A DNA stretch of 64,000 bases from Catalinimonas alkaloidigena. Its GTDB lineage: Bacteria > Bacteroidota > Bacteroidia > Cytophagales > Cyclobacteriaceae. Positions 1 through 7,972 of this stretch are shown one piece after another; position 1 is the first letter of the stretch, and the number at the start of each line of letters is the position of its first letter. The translations under genes were made by a program, and so were the position numbers. The notes beneath the pieces are model-generated. The model did no database searches. It was not told the origin of the DNA and saw nothing but the letters and a program-made list of their open reading frames with translations. The stretch covers positions 6,081,001-6,145,000 of the forward strand of contig NZ_JAQFIL010000001.1 of assembly GCF_029504655.1 (NCBI RefSeq), given 5' to 3'.

Positions 1-2
1 TA

Positions 3-482
3 TTTTCCCGCCGAGATGCTCTGAGAGAAAAACTGGCAACGCTTCCCGATCCTGATGGAATATATACAGTGGTAGAAAACCAGCCGGAGCCGGAAGGAGG
101 CATCAAAGAGTTTTATCAGCACATTGGCCAGAACCTGAAATATCCTGCTCAGGCTCGTCGTATGGGCATAGAGGGCAAAGTATTTGTACAGTTTGTCGTC
201 AATGAATATGGCGAGCTTTCAGAGTTTCAAACCCTCAAAGGCATAGGTGCCGGCTGTGATAATGCAGCGATTGAAGCACTTCAATCAGCTCCCGCATGGA
301 ACCCCGGTACTACCCAAGGAAAACCGGTTAAAGTACGTATGGTCATGCCAATCACTTTCAAGTTGGATCATGGAGATAACAGCAGTACCAGAAAGGTTGA
401 AGAAGCCTCAAAGGAATTAAGCAAGCTTGAAAACAGCGAGAATAACCTGGAAGAAATTGTAGCAGTTGGGTACACGAAATAG
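3..482 (+). CDS. TonB C-terminal domain protein (5' end outside the window)
   Basis: The reading frame is open to the first base of the window, so the gene is cut off here. A GTG at 69 lies inside the frame and is probably not the true start. The visible part is a TonB_C domain (PAQARRMGIEGKVFVQFVVNEYG, then the conserved ending VRMVMPITFKL), the periplasmic piece that contacts TonB-dependent receptors and transmits proton-motive force. After the domain comes a charged linker and the tail LEEIVAVGYTK, which looks like the TonB-box segment (EEVVVVGYG) usually found at the N-terminus of SusC-like receptors. The missing upstream part probably holds the membrane anchor or a peptidase/regulatory domain. 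The domain call is firm; the partner is unknown. A good hairpin terminator follows. Confidence 0.82.
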   Translation, partial: FSRRDALREKLATLPDPDGIYTVVENQPEPEGGIKEFYQHIGQNLKYPAQARRMGIEGKVFVQFVVNEYGELSEFQTLKGIGAGCDNAAIEALQSAPAWNPGTTQGKPVKVRMVMPITFKLDHGDNSSTRKVEEASKELSKLENSENNLEEIVAVGYTK

Positions 483-507
483 CAGTGCGATAACTTTACA
501 AATATTG

Positions 508-537
508 AAGCCAGGCCAACGACGGTTTGGCTTTTTA
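508..537 (+). terminator. Rho-independent terminator after the TonB_C gene
   Basis: AAGCCA and AAC pair with GTT and TGGCTT (a 9-bp stem with a 4-nt GGCC bulge), followed directly by TTTTTATAT. It lies 26 bases after the TonB_C stop and before the divergent-looking sulfotransferase unit. Confidence 0.7.
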
Positions 538-596
538 TATATTTTTTTACCTACACATATAGCATTAACTATCTTTGAGCTTTCAACTGGCTCAAC

Positions 597-1382
597 ATGA
601 CTTTCGTTAACTATCTCAGAACGCTTAGCATACTCCGCTTCAAGAAATCTCTTCAGCTTCTTCCCCTGGGCAGGCATCGTGAGTACACCCCTTTCATTAT
701 TCTTTGTCACGGTCGTACCGGCTCCACACTACTGCATACCTATCTGAATTCGCACCCTGCTATTGTATCTTCAGGAGAATATGCCGGAGATTACATCAAA
801 AAAGCCAAGGGTGAAATGGAAACTCATTATTTCAAAAATCATATTTTCAATGCCCACCCAAAGCCAATCAAAGCAGTAGGGCTCAAATTCTTTTTCAGAT
901 ACAGTGATTATGCACGAGGAGAAACCTGTATTCGGGAACTACGGGAAATGTCATCATTGAAAGTGATCGTGTTGAGCCGAAAAAACATGATACGAACTGT
1001 TATTTCTTCTCTTATCGCTGACAAAACCGGGGCCTTGAGCTACTGGGGCGACAAGCATCAGCTTGACACAAAAGACAAGCGACTTTATGTAGATACTGAT
1101 GAATGCATCAGGGAGTTAAAAAAGATGGAAGAAGAACGAAACAGATTTGATGAAATATTTCAAAATCATCAACGTCTGTACCTGAGCTATGAAGAATTAT
1201 TGTCTGAGAAAGGTTTAACGCTAAACAAAGTACAGCGCTTTTTGAATGTAAAACCTCGTATACTTTTCACACTATTAAAGAAGCAAAACCCGGAACCATT
1301 ATCCCAATTAATTATCAATTTCAACGAATTAGAAAAAGCACTAAATGACACTCCCTGGCAATCCATGCTATATCAGCCATGA
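597..1382 (+). CDS. sulfotransferase family protein
   Basis: A 261-residue protein with the fold signature of PAPS-dependent sulfotransferases. The 5'-phosphosulfate loop is HGRTGST at residues 38-44. The 3'-phosphate-binding segment is VIVLSRKN with Arg133 and a serine near 137. The family moves sulfate from PAPS onto carbohydrates, lipids or proteins; the acceptor cannot be read from the sequence. No signal peptide is visible, so it is probably cytoplasmic. The ATG at 597 is the first start that keeps a normal N-terminus before the P-loop-like motif. It stands alone between a terminator and the cytochrome gene, with no PAPS synthesis genes nearby. The family call is solid and the substrate unknown. 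Confidence 0.75.
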   Translation: MTFVNYLRTLSILRFKKSLQLLPLGRHREYTPFIILCHGRTGSTLLHTYLNSHPAIVSSGEYAGDYIKKAKGEMETHYFKNHIFNAHPKPIKAVGLKFFFRYSDYARGETCIRELREMSSLKVIVLSRKNMIRTVISSLIADKTGALSYWGDKHQLDTKDKRLYVDTDECIRELKKMEEERNRFDEIFQNHQRLYLSYEELLSEKGLTLNKVQRFLNVKPRILFTLLKKQNPEPLSQLIINFNELEKALNDTPWQSMLYQP

Positions 1383-1489
1383 AGAAAACAGTAAGCTCAA
1401 CAATAAATTTCTAAGCGACAAAGCCTGTTTGATAAAGTATTGTTTTTCAATATATTAGTAAGCATAGCAGGATCATTAAAATCCGGGGC

Positions 1490-4300
1490 ATGCCATATAA
1501 AAAACTACTACAACCTAAGCTTTTTTTACTACTACTCTCAACTCTATTTCTGAGCTTCCTCATCTATAGTTTCTACCCTCAAAACACACTTAGCGAAGAA
1601 GAAGCCGAACTGCTTTTTGCCCACGAGGTATACCCTATTTTACAGGAAAAATGCTTTGCCTGCCACGGAGATGAGAATCATAAGCTGGAAGGTAATTTTG
1701 ACATACGCACATTAGCCTCCGCCCTGAAAGGTGGGGAGTCCGGGCAAGCCGCGCTAAAACCTGGTGATGCTGAAGGGAGCCTGATATATAAGGCCGTTAC
1801 CTGGATGAATAGCGAACTGGAAATGCCTCCCAAGGAGAATGATCGCCTGAACGAAAATCAGATTGCGCTACTCCGCTCCTGGATTGAGGCAGGCGCTCCC
1901 TGGCCGGAAGCAGAAAGGCGTACTTTTCTGGTAGAAAATACCGAGTGGAATTACTCTGATGGCATCAAAGTGAAGACCAGCAAAGCACTTTCTCCTAGCT
2001 GGCAAAACCGCCGATACAAAGCCGAAGACCTCTGGGCTTTTCAGCCTATCCAAGTTGTTGAAATACCAGAAGATTATCTATCCGAAAACACTAACCCTAT
2101 TGATGCTTTCATCAACCGAAAGCTGGCAGAAAACGACCTGGAAGCTGCGCCATCAGCAGATAAACTCACGCTCATCCGCCGACTGAGCTTTGACCTAAGC
2201 GGCCTGCCCCCCACTCCCGAAGAGGTGCAGGCCTTCCTACATGATACATCTCCTGACGCCTATGTAAAGCTAGTGGAAAGGCTGCTTGCCTCTCCTCGTT
2301 ACGGTGAGCACTGGGCGCGCCACTGGCTGGACGTGGTACGCTATGCCGATACCGATGGCTATTCCAATGACTTTGAACGTCCCAATGCCTGGCGCTATCG
2401 CGACTATGTCATTCGCTCATTTAACCAAGATAAGCCTTACGACCAGTTTATCATGGAGCAGGTTGCGGGAGATGAACTGGATGCTGATGATCCTGAAATG
2501 CTGGTGGCAGTGGGTTATCTGCGCATGGGGCCCTGGGAACATACTGCCATGAGCGTAGCTGCCGAAACCCGCCAGTTGTTTCTGGATGATGCCACCAACA
2601 GCATCGGAGAAACTTTCCTCTCTCTTCCTTTGCGCTGCGCCAGTTGCCACGACCATAAGTTTGACCCCATTCCCACGCGAGATTATTACCGCATACAGGC
2701 AAGCCTCGCCCCGGTGCAGTTTGCCGAGCGTCATGCCCCCTACCTACCTGAAGAAAATCAGGAGGGTTTTGAAGAAGGAAGGGCAAGGTTAAAACAACTG
2801 ATTAAAGAGGCTAAGGATGAGCAGCAAAAAATTCTTAATAAAGAAGAAGAAGCTGCCAAGCGCTGGATGCAGCAAAAAGGCTTGAAGTATCTTTCTCCTA
2901 AAGAAAGAAGAAAGCTTCCCGAAGATCAGCAGCCTCCCCGTTTTTATGGACTCAGCAATCAAGAGTTAGGTTACCAGAAAGTGCTTAACAAGCGTCTGCA
3001 AGTGATCAATCATCAGCTAGGACGCTACGAGCCACTGGCTTATTCGGTATACAATGGCCCTGTGATAGAAAACCCTCATAGCGGAAGAAAAATGCAGATG
3101 CCAGCTGAGGTAGGCGATACCATCCAATCTACTTTTATCTTAGGCGGCGGCTCGGTTTATGCCCAGCAGGAAGAAGTAACTCCAGGCGTACTGAGTGCCA
3201 TCAGCACCTTCACTGAGGAAGCAGAATCTCCACTGCCTGACGCTATTCCGCAGGTAAAAAATGGCAGAAGGCTGGCTCTTGCCCGTTGGCTTGCCAGCCC
3301 GGAAAACCCACTGACTACCCGTTCTATCGTCAACCGCATCTGGCAATATCATTTTGGCAAAGGTATAGCCGGTACTGCCAACAACTTTGGCGTAATGGGT
3401 AAAAAGCCTACTCATCCTGAGCTTCTGGATTGGTTGACAACTTACTTTATTGATCATGGCTGGTCTATTAAAAACTTGCACCGCCTGATCGTTACATCCG
3501 AAGCATATCGCCGTTCTGGTATCCATCCTGAATTTGAAGCGGTCAGTAATCAAGATCCTGATAATCTACTGCTATCTTACTTCAGTCCCCGCCGGTTGAG
3601 GGCCGAAGAGCTTCGGGATGCTATGCTACAGATTTCCGGTGAATTGAATACTACCATGGGTGGCCTGCCGGTAAAGCCCGAAATCAACCGGGAGGTGGCA
3701 TTGCAGCCCCGCCATATTATGGGTTCAATTGCCCCGGCTTATCAACCTTCTCCTACGCCAGAAGAAAGAAACCGCAGAAGCATATATACCTATCACTACC
3801 GGGGAATGCCCAGCCCTATGCTGGAGGTATTCAACCAGCCGAACCCGGATATCTCCTGCGAGGGACGTATTGCCTCAACAGTTACCCCTCAGGTTTTTAC
3901 CTTGTTTAATAGCAGAAATAGCCATAGCCGTGCCCTGGCGATGGCGTGGCGACTGGAAGAAGAAGCCACTACGCTTGAGCAAAAGATTGAAAGAGGTATA
4001 GCCTTGGCCTGGAACCGGGATGCTCAACCGCAGGAAGTGGTTTCTTCTGAAAAATATATACAGCAAATGATTAGCTATCATGAAGAAAATACGCCCATAG
4101 CACGAAGCTACCCGGTAAAAGTAGAACGCACTATGTTTGAAGAAATGACCGGGGAAGAATTCTCATATACCGAGCGCCTGGATGTCTACCAAAATTATCA
4201 GCCAGATGCCCAAGCTACTGAAGTACCTCCTGAAACCCGGGCGCTGGCAGATTTTTGTCTGGTGCTTTTCAATACCAACGAATTTATTTACGTCTACTGA
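1490..4300 (+). CDS. membrane-anchored PSCyt1/DUF1549/DUF1553 cytochrome-like protein
   Basis: A 936-residue protein. Residues 11-29 are a hydrophobic signal/anchor. A planctomycete-type cytochrome domain (PSCyt1) follows with a heme-binding CFACH at 55-59. Next comes DUF1549 (PSCyt2), typified by IDAFINRKL and a second CxxCH, CASCH at 383-387 (ending HDHKFDPI), then a charged helical insert at about residues 425-490. The C-terminal half is DUF1553 (PSD1), with NRIWQYHFGKGI, the RRLRAEELRDAML motif and a late FNTNEFIYV. The domains are typical of large periplasmic proteins abundant in Planctomycetes and also found in marine Bacteroidota. The function is not established; electron transfer linked to breakdown of complex substrates is an inference. 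The DUF1501 partner starts 1 base after its stop, so the two are surely co-transcribed. Confidence 0.88.
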   Translation: MPYKKLLQPKLFLLLLSTLFLSFLIYSFYPQNTLSEEEAELLFAHEVYPILQEKCFACHGDENHKLEGNFDIRTLASALKGGESGQAALKPGDAEGSLIYKAVTWMNSELEMPPKENDRLNENQIALLRSWIEAGAPWPEAERRTFLVENTEWNYSDGIKVKTSKALSPSWQNRRYKAEDLWAFQPIQVVEIPEDYLSENTNPIDAFINRKLAENDLEAAPSADKLTLIRRLSFDLSGLPPTPEEVQAFLHDTSPDAYVKLVERLLASPRYGEHWARHWLDVVRYADTDGYSNDFERPNAWRYRDYVIRSFNQDKPYDQFIMEQVAGDELDADDPEMLVAVGYLRMGPWEHTAMSVAAETRQLFLDDATNSIGETFLSLPLRCASCHDHKFDPIPTRDYYRIQASLAPVQFAERHAPYLPEENQEGFEEGRARLKQLIKEAKDEQQKILNKEEEAAKRWMQQKGLKYLSPKERRKLPEDQQPPRFYGLSNQELGYQKVLNKRLQVINHQLGRYEPLAYSVYNGPVIENPHSGRKMQMPAEVGDTIQSTFILGGGSVYAQQEEVTPGVLSAISTFTEEAESPLPDAIPQVKNGRRLALARWLASPENPLTTRSIVNRIWQYHFGKGIAGTANNFGVMGKKPTHPELLDWLTTYFIDHGWSIKNLHRLIVTSEAYRRSGIHPEFEAVSNQDPDNLLLSYFSPRRLRAEELRDAMLQISGELNTTMGGLPVKPEINREVALQPRHIMGSIAPAYQPSPTPEERNRRSIYTYHYRGMPSPMLEVFNQPNPDISCEGRIASTVTPQVFTLFNSRNSHSRALAMAWRLEEEATTLEQKIERGIALAWNRDAQPQEVVSSEKYIQQMISYHEENTPIARSYPVKVERTMFEEMTGEEFSYTERLDVYQNYQPDAQATEVPPETRALADFCLVLFNTNEFIYVY

Positions 4301-4301
4301 T

Positions 4302-5765
4302 ATGAGCAAAAAGAACCGCCCCAGCAATCAGCAACGCATTGCTAACCTGAAAGCTTCCGCGAATTTAAACCGCAGAGATTTTCTCTACGGTTTGGGGTCC
4401 AGCTTAGGCGCGCTGGCTTTCAGTAGCATGATATCCGCTGACCAGGCTTTTGCCAGAGCTACCTCCGGTGGGCCTTTGGCCCCTAAAGCACCTATGTTAC
4501 CTGCCAAAGCCAAAGCTTGTATCTTTCTGATGATGGAAGGTGGACCCAGCCATATTGATACTTTTGACCCCAAACCCAAACTCAGTAAGTACCATCTGAA
4601 GGAATTTCAACAGGGAGGAGAAAATCTTTCTGCCATGTCATCCGGAAAAAGATATTATGTGGAAAGCCCTTTCCAAACACGAAAAGTAGGGCAGTCGGGT
4701 GCGGATATGAGTGAGCACTTTGTGCATCTGGCAGAAGTAGCCGACGACCTTTGCTTTTACAGAGGGGCACAGGCCGAATCGGTTAACCATCCCACGGCCA
4801 TGTACCACATCAACACCGGCAATAAGTTTGGGGGTGATCCCGGACTGGGAGGCTGGGTAACTTACGGCTTAGGCACACTGAATGAAAATCTGCCTGCCTT
4901 TATCGTACTTCCTGAGGTAGCCTATCCCCAGGGTGGAGCTGGCAACTGGACCAATGGATTTTTACCGGCTTACTACCAAGGTACCCCCTTGCGTTCGGTG
5001 GGCTCTCCTATTCTGGATATTGAGCCTCCCCCGGGAGTAAGTCGCTATCATCAGCGGGAGAGCCTGGACTTACTCGCTGAGTTGAACCAAAAGCATCAGC
5101 AGGAGCATCCCGCTCACGAAGAGCTCAAAGCCCGCATGGAAAATTATGAACTGGCTTTCCGTATGCAGATGGAGATTCCCGACATCATAGACATAGAGAA
5201 GGAAGATGAGAAAACAAAAGAGATGTATGGTGTAGGAGAAGAAACTACGGATGCCTTTGGCCGTAAATGTCTGCTGGCCCGCCGTTTGGTAGAGCAGGGC
5301 GTTCGTTTTGTCCAGGTATATTCTGGCGGCTGGGATTCGCACGATTATCTGGCGCGTGCACACGGTAAACTCATCCAGAGTATAGACAAACCTATTGCTG
5401 CACTCATTAAAGACCTAAAAAGACGCGGCATGCTGGAAGAAACACTGATCGTCTGGTGCGGTGAGTTTGGACGCAGCCCGGACAATGGTGTAAGAGGTGG
5501 TGGCGTAGCTTACGGAAGAGATCATAACCCTAATGCGATGGCGATGTGGATGGCGGGTGGTGGCGTTAAAGCCGGGCATACCATAGGAGCTACTGACGAA
5601 ATAGGCAGCAGTGCCGTTGAAGTTGTTCATCCTCTAAAAGATGTACATGTCACATTATTAAGATTGATGGGCCTGGATGACAATAAGCTCACTTACTTTC
5701 ATGGAGGAAGATATAAACAGCTGTCTCAAACTGGTGGAAATGTAATCAAGGAATTGCTGGCTTAG
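4302..5765 (+). CDS. DUF1501 domain protein, Tat-exported
   Basis: A 487-residue protein starting at ATG 4302, one base after the stop of the cytochrome gene; a longer in-frame ATG at 4182 would overlap that gene by 119 bases and precede the export signal. Residues 23-45 carry a twin-arginine-like signal (NRRDFLYGLGSSLGALAF). The body is DUF1501, an alkaline-phosphatase/sulfatase-like fold: FLMMEGGPSHIDTFDPKP near the N-terminus, GGWDSHDYLARAHGK in the middle and CGEFGRSPDNG plus GRDHNPNAM near the end. DUF1501 proteins almost always accompany DUF1553 proteins, as here. The enzymatic role is unproven. The gene ends 14 bases from the convergent K+ channel gene. Confidence 0.88.
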   Translation: MSKKNRPSNQQRIANLKASANLNRRDFLYGLGSSLGALAFSSMISADQAFARATSGGPLAPKAPMLPAKAKACIFLMMEGGPSHIDTFDPKPKLSKYHLKEFQQGGENLSAMSSGKRYYVESPFQTRKVGQSGADMSEHFVHLAEVADDLCFYRGAQAESVNHPTAMYHINTGNKFGGDPGLGGWVTYGLGTLNENLPAFIVLPEVAYPQGGAGNWTNGFLPAYYQGTPLRSVGSPILDIEPPPGVSRYHQRESLDLLAELNQKHQQEHPAHEELKARMENYELAFRMQMEIPDIIDIEKEDEKTKEMYGVGEETTDAFGRKCLLARRLVEQGVRFVQVYSGGWDSHDYLARAHGKLIQSIDKPIAALIKDLKRRGMLEETLIVWCGEFGRSPDNGVRGGGVAYGRDHNPNAMAMWMAGGGVKAGHTIGATDEIGSSAVEVVHPLKDVHVTLLRLMGLDDNKLTYFHGGRYKQLSQTGGNVIKELLA

Positions 5766-5779
5766 TCAGGATTGCTGCT

Positions 5780-6865
5780 TCACTTTACTTCATCGGTATT
5801 TCCTCTTTCCAGAACTCGTCCTTCTGTGGTTTTGAACAGTTTTTTGATCTTATTCTTGGCAGCTCCGCTGCCAATCATCACCAGGTAATCTCCTGCCTCA
5901 ATCTTTGTCCCTTTGGAAGGGTTCTTCAGAAGAATACGTTTACCATTAACTTTCTTGTTGAGACCTACCAGCACACAATCATGCTCTACTTTCATCTTGA
6001 TGAAAGAATCCAGATAGTCTTCTCCGGCAAAAGGGTTTTGCTCATTCACTAGAAACTCGAGTAAATCGTACTCTTCTCCTTCCAGCGCAGTAGTCATGAT
6101 GGATTCTGCCATTAGCGCTACGTCCGGCTCAAAAGTGTAGCTGGCCACCAGGCGCGAAGCGATCTCAGTTTTAGAAACCACATAGCGAACCCCGGCTGCC
6201 GCAAAGGTTTCCTTTAGGCTGGGATTGTTTAAGGAGACTACGTAATTCAGGTCGGGAAATTTCTTCTTGAGGTTAAGCAGATAAATCAGCACTTCGGTGT
6301 CATCCGTAAAATTGATGAATACCGTAGCTGCCTCCTGAATGTTAGCTTTGCTAAATGCTTCCAGATTGCTATAGTCGGTAAATAGCACAAAGACCTCCTT
6401 GTTGGAATAGGCTTCGTGGATCAGGTCTATTTCACTTTTATTATTGAGAATAATGGCTACCTGCTTGCCGGAACCTACTACCTCATCTACAACCTGTTTA
6501 CCGAATTTGTCCCAGCCAATGACAATGATGTGATGTTCAAAATTTGTTCCCAAAAGTCCTAAACGTTTTTTCTCTAAATATGCTGAATATTGATTGGTAA
6601 GCTGGCTGATAAGATAGCCTATGAGACTTACACTTCCTATAATAAATACCAAACCCACTAACCTTCCAAAAGTGGAAACCGGATAGAAATCTCCATAACC
6701 TACAGTAGTAAGCGTTACAATTGTATACCAGAATGCGTCAGGCAAGCTTTTAATGTTGCTGTTCTCTTCCCCACTTTCTGCGGTGAACAAAAGATAGGTA
6801 ATGATAAAGTATGCAGCGATGGCTGCCAGAATGATAAGTAGGTTTTTTTGTCTTTTAGATGCCAA
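5780..6865 (-). CDS. potassium channel with RCK (TrkA-N/TrkA-C) domain
   Basis: A 361-residue two-helix K+ channel. TM1 is about residues 9-27, the pore helix and selectivity filter TTVGYGD are at 53-59, and TM2 is about 65-85. A cytoplasmic RCK/TrkA-N domain begins at HHIIVIGWDKFG, where the dinucleotide-binding glycine motif is partly altered (GWDKFG rather than GxGxxG). A TrkA-C domain follows (MKVEHDCVLVGLNKK ... IEAGDYLVMIGSG). This layout matches MthK/Kch-type channels gated by ions or nucleotides. The gene begins about 85 bases after the stop of the small CPXCG-type gene on the same strand. Confidence 0.9.
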   Translation of the reverse strand: MASKRQKNLLIILAAIAAYFIITYLLFTAESGEENSNIKSLPDAFWYTIVTLTTVGYGDFYPVSTFGRLVGLVFIIGSVSLIGYLISQLTNQYSAYLEKKRLGLLGTNFEHHIIVIGWDKFGKQVVDEVVGSGKQVAIILNNKSEIDLIHEAYSNKEVFVLFTDYSNLEAFSKANIQEAATVFINFTDDTEVLIYLLNLKKKFPDLNYVVSLNNPSLKETFAAAGVRYVVSKTEIASRLVASYTFEPDVALMAESIMTTALEGEEYDLLEFLVNEQNPFAGEDYLDSFIKMKVEHDCVLVGLNKKVNGKRILLKNPSKGTKIEAGDYLVMIGSGAAKNKIKKLFKTTEGRVLERGNTDEVK

Positions 6866-6950
6866 GGAAGAATGGTTAGCGAGTAATGATGAATTTACAC
6901 TTAATTTTTAATCTGCAATTAAGACTCTGAATTTTTGCAGGCTGAAATTT

Positions 6951-7136
6951 CTAATCCATTTGCTGGGCCTCAAAGTTAATGACTGCTTCCTCTGCCACAT
7001 CTACCGTAAAACTTAGTTGAATCGGGTTACAACAAACTTCACAGTCTTCCACATAAGCCTGCTTAGAAACAGAAAAATCCAGCAACATAGAAATTTGGGC
7101 CATACAATAAGGACAAATAAAAAAATGTTCAATCAT
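6951..7136 (-). CDS. CPXCG-type small cysteine-rich protein
   Basis: A 61-residue protein with Cys8-Pro-Tyr-Cys11 and a second cluster Cys32, Cys35, Cys36 (DCEVCCNPI), matching the short CPXCG zinc-ribbon family of Bacteroidota and Gammaproteobacteria. I chose the ATG at 7136, one base after the stop of the upstream gene. A longer version from 7166 would overlap that gene and add ten residues before the conserved start MIEHFFICPYC. The function is unknown; metal binding is inferred from the cysteines. It is probably translated together with the 7138-7767 gene. Confidence 0.75.
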   Translation of the reverse strand: MIEHFFICPYCMAQISMLLDFSVSKQAYVEDCEVCCNPIQLSFTVDVAEEAVINFEAQQMD

Positions 7137-7137
7137 T

Positions 7138-7767
7138 TTAAAAATGTTTCCTATTAATAATCTCACTTAGTATGATCGCTTTACGAGCATTGTTAGTATT
7201 TCTAAGCGAAGCAGCTATACTACTGGCAAGTTGCTTACTCTTTGCTTTACGGCTGGTTTTCTTTACGGTCAGTTTCTTGGAAATCACCTGGTCCTCTATG
7301 TTGATTTTATCGCTGATCTTCTGCGCTACCTGCCCCTGATACTTTTTCCCTTTCTCCTTATACCTATCAAATGATTCCGCTCTTTGCTCGACTTTTCTTC
7401 TTCCCTTTTCAACTTCCTCATCGACTTTTCTTGAAGAGAAAGGGTGTTCATAATCATCCTCTTCTGCTTCATTTTCCATCTGTGGTTCAGGCTTTCTTTT
7501 GGGTCGGGGACTCTCCTGTCGGGGACTCTCCCCGGTAAGCTCTCTCAATATTTCTTCAAAAGTAGTAGGCTGCTCTCTTTGCTCAGGCTCAGGCTCATCC
7601 GGTGAGCTTACTTCCGGCCTTCTTCTAGGACGCCTTGTCTCAGCTTCAGTTTCTTCCTCTGCCTTACGTGTTTCCGCCTGCTGCTTCTTTCGCCTGTTCA
7701 AAAGATTAGACCCTAGTGAGAAGAGGGCAAAGAGGACAAAGAGCGCGATTTGTATTAATTCATCCAT
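7138..7767 (-). CDS. hypothetical single-pass membrane protein with a highly charged tail
   Basis: A 209-residue protein. Residues 4-22 form one hydrophobic helix (LIQIALFVLFALFSLGSNLL); the rest is dominated by Arg, Lys, Glu and Pro, with repeated RRPRRRPE-like and ESPRQESPRPKRKPE-like stretches, and looks disordered. A basic segment KKLTVKKTSRKAKSK comes before a more ordered C-terminal region (IAASLRNTNNARKAIILSEIINRKHF). Similar N-anchored charged proteins occur next to CPXCG or smc genes in Cytophagales, but I know of no function. Codon use is like its neighbours and a start at 7767 gives a sensible anchor. Confidence 0.6.
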   Translation of the reverse strand: MDELIQIALFVLFALFSLGSNLLNRRKKQQAETRKAEEETEAETRRPRRRPEVSSPDEPEPEQREQPTTFEEILRELTGESPRQESPRPKRKPEPQMENEAEEDDYEHPFSSRKVDEEVEKGRRKVEQRAESFDRYKEKGKKYQGQVAQKISDKINIEDQVISKKLTVKKTSRKAKSKQLASSIAASLRNTNNARKAIILSEIINRKHF

Positions 7768-7942
7768 AAAAATGCTTCAATTATGCTGAGCGTTCAATAT
7801 TTTACTAACCCAGATTAGTATTTTGACTAAAACAATAACATTATGTTATTAGTGTTATAGTTAAAGAAAAAAAATGTCTTTAACACAGGAAAAAGTGGCT
7901 TTTTTAACCGACTTTTAACTTAACAAATCTAAAAATTATTTT

Positions 7943-7967
7943 TAAGTTTGTCCCTTTTCCGCAGGAG
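7943..7967 (+). promoter_or_regulatory. candidate -7 box (TAAGTTTG) and AGGAG ribosome site for smc
   Basis: TAAGTTTG at 7943-7950 fits the Bacteroidota -7 consensus TAnnTTTG, though no TTTG is seen at the -33 position. AGGAG at 7963-7967 lies 5 bases before the smc ATG, an unusually clear Shine-Dalgarno for this phylum. Confidence 0.4.
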
Positions 7968-7972
7968 ATGCT

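Noticed and set aside
3140..3553. 137-codon minus-strand ORF inside the cytochrome gene
   Set aside because: It lies fully inside a well-supported plus-strand gene, lacks any recognised motif and follows the complementary frame of conserved DUF1553 codons.
4182..4301. Longer start for the DUF1501 protein
   Set aside because: It would add 40 unconserved residues before a clear Tat signal and overlap the cytochrome gene; the ATG at 4302 fits better.
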